Origin: an uncultured Clostridia bacterium
GTDB lineage: Bacteria > Bacillota > Clostridia > UMGS1883
DNA: 55,086 nucleotides
Reading direction: 5' to 3'
Assembly: GCA_934476455.1 (NCBI GenBank)
Contig: CAKSNY010000013.1
Span: 1-55,086 of the forward strand
Under the pieces are notes generated by a model, which searched no databases, had not been told where the DNA came from, and was given only the letters and a program-made list of their open reading frames with translations. The translations under genes and the position numbers were made by a program. Of the stretch, positions 33,376 through 41,487 are shown in pieces (position 1 is the first letter of the stretch; every line of letters starts with the position of its first letter).

Positions 33376-35049
33376 ATGAAAACAGTTAATCACAGTGTCG
33401 ACCTATGTGTTGTCGGCGGAGGTATTGCAGGACTTTGCACAGCTGTAGCTGCTGCGCGCCACGGAATTAAGGTCGTTCTCATGCAGGACAGACCGGTTTT
33501 GGGCGGCAACGCCTCAAGCGAAATTCGTATGTGGGTGTGCGGTGCAGAAGGCACAGATGTACGGGAAACCGGTATTGTTGAAGAGCTTATGCTCGAAAAT
33601 TATTACCGCAATCAAAGCTTAAGCTACAGCATTTGGGACAGTGTTTTATATGAAAAAGCACGTTTCGAGCCCAACATTACGCTGCTTTTAAACTGTAGCT
33701 GCAACGAAGCGAAAGCGGGCAATAACCATATCGAAAGCATTACGGGTTGGCAGCTCACAACAGAAACTTTTCACATTGTAAAGGCAAAGTATTTTGCGGA
33801 TTGCTCCGGCGACTCTATATTAGTTCCTCTTACAGGGGCACAGTTTATGCTTGGGCGTGAGGCTAAAGCAATGTTTGGTGAAAGCATTGCTCCCGAAGTT
33901 GCCGATAAAAAGACAATGGGAATGAGCTGTCTTTTCCAAATCCGAGAGACAAATTCTGTGCAAACATTCATCCCCCCTGCCTGGGCGTATGAATATCCGG
34001 ATGATAGTTCCCTTCCTTACAGGGAACACGCGTTTGACTTAACAAATAATTTCTGGTGGATAGAGCTCGGCGGAATGGCTGACAGTATTCACGATACGGA
34101 GGATTTAAAAGACGAGCTGCTTAAAATAGCCTTCGGTGTATGGGATCACATTAAAAACAAAGGTGACCACGGATATACAAATTGGGCTCTTGATTGGGTC
34201 GGATTTTTGCCCGGCAAGCGTGAAAGCAGACGATATGTCGGTAAGCACATCATTACCCAAAACGATGTGGAAAACGAAGGACGATTCGACGATATAGTTG
34301 CATACGCAGGCTGGACCATGGATGACCACTTTCCCGAGGGATTTTATTATAAACACGGATGCTCCACAATTTGGCATCCTGCGCCCTCTCCCTGGGGTAT
34401 TCCGTGGAGAAGCCTGTATTCAAACAATATTGACAATCTTTGCTTTGCAGGCAGAAATATCAGTACAACGCATGTTGCCCTAAGCTCTACGCGGGTGATG
34501 GCGACCTGCGGTGTTATCGGACAAGCCCTGGGGACGGGTGTTGCGCAAATTGTTAAGCGTAATGTAGGTTTCGATGAAATAGATATTAAATCTCTTCAGC
34601 AGGAACTTATGTATGACGATTGCTATTTGCCCTTTGTATCAAGGAAAATTTCTTCTCTTACCGCAAGCGCAGAAACAAACGCTCCGCTCACAATAAACGG
34701 CATCGAAAGAGACGAAAAAAACTGCAGTAATGAAAAAACACTGACATACTCATTCAGCACACCGCAAAACATAAGCGAAATACGGCTGATTTTCGACAGT
34801 AATCTCAATCGGGAATACGATAATATGCCGTGTAATTTCCGATTAAACGAACCCGGCTATAAACTGCCGAATACAATTGTTAAAGAATACAAAATTATTG
34901 CGGACGGTACTGTTATTGTTGATGAAAAGAATAATTATCAACGTATGCGAAAACACGCAGTTTCGGTCAATGCAAAAAACATTGAGATACGGCTTGTTAA
35001 AACCCATGGTGCGGATGAATTCAAAATTTTTGCGGTAGATTTTAACTGA
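33376..35049 (+). CDS. FAD-dependent oxidoreductase (PF12831-like) with C-terminal discoidin-like domain
   Basis: A 557-residue flavoprotein. The dinucleotide motif VVGGGIAGLCTAVAAARHG is at the N-terminus and the family signature VLGGNASSEIRMWVCGA follows. A second FAD contact is near LCFAGRNISTTHVALSSTRV. The last about 130 residues (from about 425) form a beta-sandwich resembling F5/8 type C domains. PF12831 proteins are frequent in polysaccharide loci but few have a known substrate; oxidation of a sugar or a role in deoxy-sugar catabolism is possible. No signal peptide. It is divergent from the SGNH gene and ends at a strong terminator. AGAAAGGA precedes the chosen ATG. Confidence 0.85.
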   Translation: MKTVNHSVDLCVVGGGIAGLCTAVAAARHGIKVVLMQDRPVLGGNASSEIRMWVCGAEGTDVRETGIVEELMLENYYRNQSLSYSIWDSVLYEKARFEPNITLLLNCSCNEAKAGNNHIESITGWQLTTETFHIVKAKYFADCSGDSILVPLTGAQFMLGREAKAMFGESIAPEVADKKTMGMSCLFQIRETNSVQTFIPPAWAYEYPDDSSLPYREHAFDLTNNFWWIELGGMADSIHDTEDLKDELLKIAFGVWDHIKNKGDHGYTNWALDWVGFLPGKRESRRYVGKHIITQNDVENEGRFDDIVAYAGWTMDDHFPEGFYYKHGCSTIWHPAPSPWGIPWRSLYSNNIDNLCFAGRNISTTHVALSSTRVMATCGVIGQALGTGVAQIVKRNVGFDEIDIKSLQQELMYDDCYLPFVSRKISSLTASAETNAPLTINGIERDEKNCSNEKTLTYSFSTPQNISEIRLIFDSNLNREYDNMPCNFRLNEPGYKLPNTIVKEYKIIADGTVIVDEKNNYQRMRKHAVSVNAKNIEIRLVKTHGADEFKIFAVDFN

Positions 35050-35050
35050 C

Positions 35051-35105
35051 AAATTCAGGGACGACCTATGAGAGAATATCTTGTTGCAGTCGTCCCTGAA
35101 TTTTT
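35051..35105 (+). terminator. Rho-independent terminator after the FAD oxidoreductase gene
   Basis: A perfect 15-bp stem (35051-35065 with 35089-35103) around a 23-nt loop, followed by five T on the plus strand. The converging amidohydrolase gene ends at 35110, so it may also slow minus-strand readthrough. Confidence 0.8.
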
Positions 35106-35109
35106 GCAC

Positions 35110-36009
35110 TTAAATACCGTCTGACAATCTCCACGCAACTCCGCTGTCGGGTGACTGCATACGGTGGGTAAAATCCTTTTCCTTAACACCGATAAAACGC
35201 AGGAAATTATCTTCATAAATTTTTTGTTTGATTTCTTCGCTTACACCCAATTTTTCGTAAAGTCTGTTATCAATTTCAACCCAATTTTTAACCCATTCTC
35301 CGCCGTAGTTTGATGCGGAGGAATCGGTACCGAACATAATATTATGGGGAACATCATAGCCGATATTAAAAATTTTGAAAAGTAATTCCTCACGGTATAT
35401 TTCCGGCGTACCCGGCGTTAAGTCAAAAAACATTTCACAAGAAACGTTTGGATTTTCCGTATAAGCATTCATAAATTTTCCGTAAAGCGCTATACATTCG
35501 TCATGCCAGGGCCATGAACAGTGTCCCATTGAAAATCGCAGAGTTGGTATCGATAACAAGGCCTCCCAATTAACGGGCCTATTGTACTGTGATGAAACTG
35601 CCCCGTTCCATAGTATCCCCGAGTGAAAGAACACCGGCTTTTTCAGCTCTGATATTTGTTCAAGCGCCTTCATAACCCTCGGTTCGTAAACATAATAGTC
35701 ATCACAAATCATTTTATAGCCATATATGCCACGCTCTGACGAATCTTTTATTTTTTCATTTAGGTTTTTTTCCGAAGGATGAATCCATAATATCGGAAAC
35801 AATCTTCCGTCATATCCTTTGGTCCATTCCAATACATTTTCAATACGTTCTTTGTAATCGGCACGCGGTTCTCCGCCTGCCTCCATCGGTCTGCGAGAGA
35901 ATACCGCCCCTCCGTACACTCCCGACTTCTCCATTCTTTCAATCAGCGCACCGGATGACGGAGACCCGTTTTCCGCATGTATATGCATATCGTATATTCT
36001 CATTTTCAT
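35110..36009 (-). CDS. Amidohydrolase-family metal-dependent hydrolase (lactonase-like)
   Basis: A 299-residue TIM-barrel hydrolase of the amidohydrolase_2 type. The metal ligands are visible: HxH in DMHIHAENG, His in KPVFFHSG, His in MGHCSWPW and Asp in FGTDSSAS. Family members include sugar lactonases (for example L-rhamnono- or fucono-lactonase) and decarboxylases. The gene starts within the stop codon of the upstream acyltransferase-like gene (ATGA overlap), so both are translated together. The ATG at 36009 follows GGAGGGGGT very closely; a second ATG two codons on has better spacing. Its substrate is inferred only from the neighbourhood. Confidence 0.85.
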   Translation of the reverse strand: MKMRIYDMHIHAENGSPSSGALIERMEKSGVYGGAVFSRRPMEAGGEPRADYKERIENVLEWTKGYDGRLFPILWIHPSEKNLNEKIKDSSERGIYGYKMICDDYYVYEPRVMKALEQISELKKPVFFHSGILWNGAVSSQYNRPVNWEALLSIPTLRFSMGHCSWPWHDECIALYGKFMNAYTENPNVSCEMFFDLTPGTPEIYREELLFKIFNIGYDVPHNIMFGTDSSASNYGGEWVKNWVEIDNRLYEKLGVSEEIKQKIYEDNFLRFIGVKEKDFTHRMQSPDSGVAWRLSDGI

Positions 36010-36773
36010 ACCCCCTCCGTAAATTTTTCTTTATCGGCAAAACCATATCCCTCAAACAGTTTTCCCCCGTTTTTAATATGATTTTTCACTGCCCTTTGAA
36101 GCGAACTTTCATTCAGTTTATCTGCGTTATATGTAAAAAGTCTCTCAACCGCTTGACCCGATTCAAAATATGAAACTATGTCAAAAAGAGATTGAAATTT
36201 AATTATATTTGAATTTTCATTTAAAAAGTCTTTTAAATGAAAATCCAAAAGCCAGGATTCGCAGCAAAAATACTTATAGCTGCATTGAGGATAGTACCTT
36301 TCAAAAAAAACAACCGCCTTCTCAAATGATTTTTTGCAAGCCTCAATATCAAGCGGTTCTCCCTGCGGGATATGTACCTCTGTAACAGGGTCGCCTGTCT
36401 TTATTTTAAGGCGTTCGTTTTTTTCTTTTGCTTCGCCGTACCTGAACTGCAATCGCCCCAGACGAAAAAGCCGCATCTCCATAATCGACTTAATCCAGTC
36501 CATTTCCGTTAATCCGATTTCTCCGCTTACCGTATGGTAATTTTTTGTCCATACAACAACGTCTTTTAAGGTATCAATCAAAATACTTTCACTGATTTTC
36601 ATTTTTTGGTAATCGGCCGCTAATTGTTCACAGTCACAAAGTGTCTTTAAAAGATTGTACATCGGCAAAGCAGAATTCCTGTATCTGTCAAAATCTTTGC
36701 TTGCATCTGTTATTATTTTTTTCCACTGCTTCGGAAAAGGTAAAATATTGCACCATTTTGTTATGGCTTCCAT
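36006..36773 (-). CDS. Acyltransferase-like protein (NAT_N/GNAT_C domains)
   Basis: A 255-residue cytoplasmic protein. The sequence follows a pattern seen in Bacillota proteins annotated as acyltransferase domain-containing, with RLGRLQFRYGE, then TEVHIPQGEPLDIEACKKSF, the Cys-Cys-Glu-Ser-Trp-Leu-Leu segment and SLQRAVKNHIKNGGKLFEGYG at the end. These correspond to the NAT_N and GNAT_C domain pair. No experimentally proven reaction is known to me for this group. Translation is coupled to the downstream amidohydrolase by a 4-nt overlap, so the two probably act on one metabolite. CAAGGAGGTG precedes the ATG. Confidence 0.75.
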   Translation of the reverse strand: MEAITKWCNILPFPKQWKKIITDASKDFDRYRNSALPMYNLLKTLCDCEQLAADYQKMKISESILIDTLKDVVVWTKNYHTVSGEIGLTEMDWIKSIMEMRLFRLGRLQFRYGEAKEKNERLKIKTGDPVTEVHIPQGEPLDIEACKKSFEKAVVFFERYYPQCSYKYFCCESWLLDFHLKDFLNENSNIIKFQSLFDIVSYFESGQAVERLFTYNADKLNESSLQRAVKNHIKNGGKLFEGYGFADKEKFTEGV

Positions 36774-36903
36774 ATAAACACCTCCTTGAATAATTCTTAA
36801 TGCTTATATTTTATCATCATTTATTTTTTAAAGATACCAATTGAATTATCTTTTTGAGTACACATTTTTGCCCTTTCACAATAAAACTATGTAAATAAAA
36901 CGC

Positions 36904-36931
36904 TTGTTGATTTTTAAATTTGTGATATAAT
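36904..36931 (+). promoter_or_regulatory. Candidate promoter of the nitroreductase gene
   Basis: TTGTTG (36904-36909) and TATAAT (36926-36931) with a 16-nt spacer, 47 nt before the ATG. Confidence 0.6.
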
Positions 36932-36978
36932 ATATTTAGTTGATTTTACCCATTAAACAAAAAAATAAGGAGAAAACA

Positions 36979-37539
36979 ATGACCGTATACGAAGCTGTAA
37001 TGAAAAGAAGAACAATACGAAAATTCAAGCAAATTAAAATTGATCACAACGATTTGTTAAAGCTTGTGGATTGTGCAAGAATGGCACCATATGCTGTCAA
37101 CGCGCAGCCTTTAAAATTTAAAATTATTGATGACAAAAGTCTGACAGACGTCATTTTCCCCTATACAAGATGGGGCGCCGCATTGGCAGACGGAACTCCC
37201 AAGGCTGATGAACGCCCCGTTTCTTATATCGCAGTTTTCGGTGATACCGAAATCAAGCAAAATTTTATTGCAGACAGTGCCACCGCCGCGACAATAATGA
37301 TTTTAGCGGCAGAAGAGATGGGAATTTCAAGCTGCTGGCTCGGTGCAATAGACAAAGAAAAAATTACATCAGAATTGAAAATTCCCGAAAGATATAAGCT
37401 TGAATATTTAATTGCGTTCGGCTATCCTCTCCAAAAATCACGGGCAGTCGATATGAAAAACCAAAGCACAAAATACTACTTAACCGATGACCAAGTTGTA
37501 AATGTTCCCAAAAGAACCATTGAAGATATTTTGTTATAG
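36979..37539 (+). CDS. Nitroreductase-family FMN protein
   Basis: A 186-residue flavoprotein of the nitroreductase fold. The FMN-binding start YEAVMKRRTIRKFKQIKI and the middle segment AAEEMGISSCWLGAI are typical. Such enzymes reduce quinones, nitro compounds or flavins with NAD(P)H; the physiological substrate is unknown. AAGGAG lies 8 nt before the ATG at 36979 (MTVYEAV); an upstream ATG at 36940 would include the ribosome binding site. It is transcribed alone toward the scar region at 37.6 kb. Confidence 0.88.
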   Translation: MTVYEAVMKRRTIRKFKQIKIDHNDLLKLVDCARMAPYAVNAQPLKFKIIDDKSLTDVIFPYTRWGAALADGTPKADERPVSYIAVFGDTEIKQNFIADSATAATIMILAAEEMGISSCWLGAIDKEKITSELKIPERYKLEYLIAFGYPLQKSRAVDMKNQSTKYYLTDDQVVNVPKRTIEDILL

Positions 37540-37602
37540 TTTGTGTAAAATGTAAGTTTTCGGCAATACACTTGATGAATTTAACCTATATTTTTACGTA
37601 AA

Positions 37603-37636
37603 AAAGGAACTGATTAAGATTTTAATCAGTTCCTTT
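37603..37636 (-). terminator. Rho-independent terminator after the recombinase remnant
   Basis: A perfect 15-bp stem (37603-37617 with 37622-37636) and a 4-nt loop, followed on the minus strand by six T. It would end minus-strand transcription through the recombinase stump; on the plus strand it is less ideal but could also stop the nitroreductase transcript. Confidence 0.8.
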
Positions 37637-37853
37637 CAGACTGTCGAAAAACTGGGGATTCGAGAATTTGGGGAGTTGTCCGAGGGAAAATCCCCTTGTC
37701 TTTATTCCCATATTCTGCGCAAGAAACAACGCCGTTCCGCTTTGCATAATCTTCAAGCAGTTTCTTTTGGTTTGTGATACTGTTGCTTTCGCCTTGCAGC
37801 TCGTCATCACGGGAAAGACGCTCATACAAAGGCGTGATTTTTGTGCTTTTCAT
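37626..37853 (-). pseudogene. Serine recombinase (resolvase) N-terminal stump
   Basis: The first about 38 codons from the ATG at 37853 encode MKSTKITPLYERLSRDDELQ and continue to NQKKLLEDYAKRNG, the conserved catalytic start of the large serine recombinases of conjugative transposons (catalytic Ser in ERLSRDDE). AAAGGAG precedes the ATG and the upstream leader looks intact. After this point the sequence is replaced by a piece of the pfk gene (37678-37740) and then a terminator. The remaining 400-500 residues are missing, so no active enzyme is made. It marks a past mobile-element insertion. Confidence 0.85.
37678..37740 (-). repeat. Ectopic copy of an internal pfk segment
   Basis: These 63 nt match 45378-45452 inside the phosphofructokinase gene. 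The first 49 nt (37678-37726) are identical to 45378-45426, then 12 nt of pfk (45427-45438) are skipped between two copies of GCAAGAAA, and the last 14 nt match 45439-45452. Orientation is the same as in pfk. Sequence on both sides is unrelated. Confidence 0.9.
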
Positions 37854-37987
37854 TATGCACAACTCCTTTCTTTTTCTCGTTTTGACTTATACAGATAAAT
37901 AAGTCTTTTATAGCATACAACACCGAAAACATTATTGCTGTTTTATTACGGACTGCCTTTAACGCTGTTTTTATATATGTTAACCAA

Positions 37988-38304
37988 AAAACGAAGCGCC
38001 TCTCACTTTAGCCACAGCCCGATAAGGAAGTATTGCCCTGATAAACATCCTTTTTTTGATTTCCGTGTTAAAAAGGCTCGGAATCCGTCAGGATTACTCG
38101 CTTTTTTGCCTTGAAATTCATCAAAAATTATTGTTTACAGGGTGCAAAACAGTTTTGAAGACCGGAGTTTAAGATTTGGGCAAGGAAACAGGCAGCCATA
38201 TATGGTAAGTTACGACTGCCCATTTGCGAAGTATAAATCTAAAATACGGTTTCAAAACCAATGCTTCATTATCGGGTTGTGGCTTTGTAAAGCGCTTCGT
38301 TTTT
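37988..38304. mobile_element. Possible MITE-like or decayed element bounded by imperfect inverted repeats
   Basis: Left arm 37988-38026 and right arm 38269-38304 are related in inverted orientation: the outer 13 nt (GCGCTTCGTTTTT on the right) match exactly, and the inner 16 nt (TTATCGGGTTGTGGCT) match with one difference. The middle of the arms differs. The about 240 nt between them contain no recognisable gene but do contain short palindromes (CCATATATGG near 38195-38205, GGAATCC/GGATT near 38080-38095). No clear target-site duplication was seen. It sits next to the recombinase stump. Confidence 0.5.
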
Positions 38305-38335
38305 ATAAGTATTATAACAGTTTGTCAGTGTCTGC

Positions 38336-38707
38336 TTAAACGGCGCAATAACCCGTTGTATAGTAGCCGAGGTTTGCGCGGCGATCCAATCTTCCGAAGC
38401 ATGCGCATACGGGAACATCGGAATTTAGCTCTACCGAATACTGCCCCATGGGAATGCTGTACTTCTCGTCGCAAAAAGGAAGGTCCATTCTGATGCAAAT
38501 TACTCTTTCCGCCGGAACTGTAAGATGCAGCCCTTTTACGGGCTCCTTGTCTTCAAAATAAATATTTACGAGAATATTTGCATCACTTGTATTCTTATTT
38601 GTAATCATCATTGCCTCATGCCCCGGAAGCGACATATCATCACCGTTTCCGGGAAGATCCCCGTCAATAAACATATAATGCTGATATCCCAGTACTTTTT
38701 CTGACAT
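38336..38707 (-). CDS. Sensory rhodopsin transducer (ASRT)-family protein
   Basis: A 123-residue cytoplasmic protein. It has FIDGDLPGNG, LPGHEAMMITN, IYFEDKEPVKG, LTVPAERVICIRMD, SDVPVCACFGRLDRR and YYTTGY, the full pattern of the ASRT family (Anabaena sensory rhodopsin transducer fold, PF07100). No rhodopsin is likely in an anaerobe; family members are widespread in carbohydrate loci and are thought to bind small molecules or DNA. It follows the M24-fold gene by 18 nt, so it is the last gene of the M81/M24 operon. Function here is unknown. Confidence 0.88.
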   Translation of the reverse strand: MSEKVLGYQHYMFIDGDLPGNGDDMSLPGHEAMMITNKNTSDANILVNIYFEDKEPVKGLHLTVPAERVICIRMDLPFCDEKYSIPMGQYSVELNSDVPVCACFGRLDRRANLGYYTTGYCAV

Positions 38708-38725
38708 CTTCTTTTCCCCTCCCTA

Positions 38726-39898
38726 TTATAGGTCTTTCATAAAGTAGCCGCACATTTTCGGTGAAAGTGGCTTACAGCCGTTATCGGTAATAACAAAGCC
38801 TGTTTCAATGCGTCCGCCGTGAAGATCCGGATGCCCGAAAAAGCTTACATCAACCATAACTGTCATTCCCGGAACAAGCTCAAAATCACCGTTAGGTCCA
38901 AAGAACGGGGATTCTGCCTCCATAAGACCTATGGAATGAGCAAACGGACAAACTATGTAATCTTTAAGTCCGTGCTTTTCGTAATACAAACGGCCGGGGG
39001 CATCAATTTCGCGCCCCGTCATACCGGGCTTTAACATATCGCGCGTAAGCCTGAAGGTTTCACGCATATGGTTAAGCAAATCCTTTTGCTTTTGGGTGTA
39101 TGTTCCGCTTACAGGTATTGTATCGCCGAATGTTCCGGCATAACCGTTAAAACGCGGTGCAATACCAATCATAACAAGCTCTCCGTCATTCATAACCTTG
39201 TTTGTAGCCGTGGGAACAACCGCCTTTGCACGCTCTCCCGAGCCAACAATTGTTGAATATGCAAAGCTTGTTGCGCCGTTTGCACGGCAAACTGCCTCGC
39301 CGGCTGCGGCAACCTCAAACTCATATGCGTTTGGTTTTATAGCGCTTATCATTTTGTCGTATGCCATATCGCAAAGGTTTGTCGCTTTTTGAATTTGTAC
39401 AGCCTCCCATTCGGATTTGTATGCACGCAGCGTTTCATATTCGTCCGTTATGTCAACCATTTCAACACCGTCAAAACCTGCGGCAAAGTCGCAGTACACC
39501 TGATGCGGAATTGTTGCGGTTCCTACAAAGCCGATTCTCTTAAGCACCGTTCCTTCACTTTTAAGTTCTTCGTTCAGCTGTTTAAAATTGATAATTGTTG
39601 CATTCGGATATTCTTCATCGGGAACCATAAACACAGGAAAGCAGCGCACCTTTGTAATTGCGGAGTTCATCTTTGCAAACGGCTCTGATTCAGGACCTCC
39701 CAAAAGCATCGGCTCGCCCTCTTTGGGAATGAGTGCCGCACCTTTTTCAAACTGACCGCACCACCCTGTAAGATACCACCCGTTTGCAATGTTCAGTTCA
39801 TCAAAGTAAACAAGTGCCGCATCCAAATTCTTGTCTTTTAAAATACCTCTTACTTTTTCAATTCTTTTTTCCGTTTCCCGCATATTGTAATATGCCAT
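38726..39898 (-). CDS. M24 (pita-bread) family protein lacking two metal ligands
   Basis: A 390-residue protein with a creatinase-type N-terminal domain and a pita-bread C-terminal domain. In M24 metallopeptidases five ligands (Asp, Asp, His, Glu, Glu) hold two metals. Here the second Asp (FGDTIPVSG), the His (FAHSIGL) and the last Glu (GGRIETGFVIT) are kept, but the first Asp is replaced (VMIGIAPRFNG) and the first Glu is replaced (TVMVDVSFFG). A metal-free, creatinase-like C-N hydrolase or a catalytically changed peptidase is therefore more likely than a prolidase. It lies between the M81 and ASRT genes in one operon. AAGGAGG precedes the ATG. Confidence 0.88.
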   Translation of the reverse strand: MAYYNMRETEKRIEKVRGILKDKNLDAALVYFDELNIANGWYLTGWCGQFEKGAALIPKEGEPMLLGGPESEPFAKMNSAITKVRCFPVFMVPDEEYPNATIINFKQLNEELKSEGTVLKRIGFVGTATIPHQVYCDFAAGFDGVEMVDITDEYETLRAYKSEWEAVQIQKATNLCDMAYDKMISAIKPNAYEFEVAAAGEAVCRANGATSFAYSTIVGSGERAKAVVPTATNKVMNDGELVMIGIAPRFNGYAGTFGDTIPVSGTYTQKQKDLLNHMRETFRLTRDMLKPGMTGREIDAPGRLYYEKHGLKDYIVCPFAHSIGLMEAESPFFGPNGDFELVPGMTVMVDVSFFGHPDLHGGRIETGFVITDNGCKPLSPKMCGYFMKDL

Positions 39899-40024
39899 AA
39901 CCGTTTCCTCCTTAAATAAATTATTTTAATGCCGTTCAAGCCGCCTAAAAAACCAGCCTGAACGCAAAAATACAGAATGAATTTTGCATAATTGCACGCC
40001 TTGCTTTAATAAAAAACGGCAATC

Positions 40025-41443
40025 TCAGATTTTTTTAAAGTTATCATCTAACGGAAACATCGGCCGCCTGATATTTTTCATATGCATATCTTCAAGGCGT
40101 TCTGTTGAACTGCCCGGCGTAAAAGCAATAATTGACCGCCCTGCAAGCTTTGCAAGCTCCGGGAACAAATATCCCAGCTTCACTACAATGATTCTGAATT
40201 TATTTAAATCAAGGTTAATTGATTTAAATATATCAGGGCGGCACATACTTGCTCTGTTTTTCGTTATTATAACAGTCATATCTCCGCAGTCAAGGGTGGC
40301 GCTTTCCCCCGCATTTCCGCCCGTATATGAAATAATATCGCCCTTGTGGATAAGTTTTCCCTTTATAAATGCACTCTCGCTGTTTTTATCCAAACTTGCA
40401 CCTACTTTTAATGACAGCTCGTCACCGATATTTGCGCTGTAGCATCTGCTGCATGCGGCGCTGTCGGCAATTCCTGCTATAAGCACATTTTTTGCGCCTG
40501 CCGCAGCAATGCGGTTTATCATATACGCATTGTCACCTGCCGCGCCTGCCGTGGTATTATCGCCCGAATCGGAAATAAAAACCGTTTCTCCGGTTTCCAT
40601 CGCGAGCCTTATAGCCTCATTCGGCTCAACCGCCTCTACAAGGAATTTAAATTCATACCTATGCTTATAAAATTCATCGGCAATTTTTCTTGCACACTTT
40701 TTTGCAATATCAGGATCCGACTTATGCGTGGCAACCACGGCGGGCCCCATATATTTTTCATCAATCCACGGCTGACCGTTAAACACCTGAACGCAGAGCA
40801 TTCCGGGGATTGTCCTTTCGCATTCCTCCGCCATTTCCATAATACTTTTAAGCGGCTCTGTATTTGTCTGCACCGCATCACCGCATATTACTACATTTTC
40901 CCTTTCTATCTGCGGTACAGGCAAAATATTATTTTCCATACAATATACAAGCATTTTTGCGGCACGCAGCTGTGTTTTTGTATGGTCGCAGTGCGGCGCG
41001 GTGCGAAATGCCGTAATACAATTTGCCATTTTTACTATTTCATCTGTGTTATCGGCGTGAAAATCCATAGCTATTGATATCGGAATGCTGCCCCCGACTT
41101 TTTCCCGTACCTTTTTTAACAAATATGTATCTCCGGAGCCGATTTCTTCAACGCACATTGCCCCGTGAAGATAAAGCCATATTCCGTCAATCCCTTTGGG
41201 TGGAATTCTGTCAACAAGCTCATTTGCAAGACGCATAAAATCTTCTTTTATTACAGCCCCGCCCGGCAATGCATGCGCATAAACGGTAGGTACAACTTCA
41301 TAACCTTTATTAAGGAAATAATCCGTAACCTTTATTTTTTCATACATTGCCGCACCCACCGCATAGTCAAAGTCTTCAAACCTTGTATAAACAGGTGTCA
41401 GGCTGTTCCCCTCGCATTGAATCGAGCCAACCGCTACTTTCAT
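40025..41443 (-). CDS. M81 (MlrC-like) metallopeptidase family protein
   Basis: A 472-residue protein with the MlrC N-terminal (about 1-290) and C-terminal (about 300-470) domains. Zinc ligand motifs are IAMDFHADNTDE and TAPHCDHTKT, and SGDNTTAGAAGDN marks the second domain. MlrC of Sphingomonas breaks linear microcystin; most relatives have unknown peptide- or amide-like substrates. The ATG at 41443 is chosen; the preceding AAAGAGATGA serves as ribosome binding site and upstream codons run through an operator. It is the first gene of a LacI-controlled operon with the M24-fold and ASRT genes. There is a 126-nt gap before the M24-fold gene. Confidence 0.88.
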   Translation of the reverse strand: MKVAVGSIQCEGNSLTPVYTRFEDFDYAVGAAMYEKIKVTDYFLNKGYEVVPTVYAHALPGGAVIKEDFMRLANELVDRIPPKGIDGIWLYLHGAMCVEEIGSGDTYLLKKVREKVGGSIPISIAMDFHADNTDEIVKMANCITAFRTAPHCDHTKTQLRAAKMLVYCMENNILPVPQIERENVVICGDAVQTNTEPLKSIMEMAEECERTIPGMLCVQVFNGQPWIDEKYMGPAVVATHKSDPDIAKKCARKIADEFYKHRYEFKFLVEAVEPNEAIRLAMETGETVFISDSGDNTTAGAAGDNAYMINRIAAAGAKNVLIAGIADSAACSRCYSANIGDELSLKVGASLDKNSESAFIKGKLIHKGDIISYTGGNAGESATLDCGDMTVIITKNRASMCRPDIFKSINLDLNKFRIIVVKLGYLFPELAKLAGRSIIAFTPGSSTERLEDMHMKNIRRPMFPLDDNFKKI

Positions 41444-41464
41444 TTTAATCATCTCTTTCTTTTT

Positions 41465-41480
41465 TTGCAAACGTTTGCAA
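41465..41480. promoter_or_regulatory. LacI-family operator O1, upstream of the M81 gene
   Basis: TTGCAAACGTTTGCAA, a perfect 16-bp palindrome (20 bp if flanking T and A are counted, 41463-41482) with the central CG typical of LacI-family operators. It lies 22 nt before the M81 ATG and 47 nt after the lacI-type stop codon. Nearly the same sequence occurs at 42561-42576. Confidence 0.9.
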
Positions 41481-41487
41481 AATCTTG

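Noticed and set aside
36826..36860. GATACCAATT element before the nitroreductase gene, shared with the FAD oxidoreductase leader in inverted form
   Set aside because: Only about ten bases match and the second site lacks dyad symmetry; chance is adequate.
37622..37825. A 67-codon minus-strand frame that reads GTALFLAQNMGIKTRGFSLG as a small pfk-derived protein
   Set aside because: Only the copied pfk segment is protein-like; flanking residues are antisense or out-of-frame readings of the recombinase stump and terminator.
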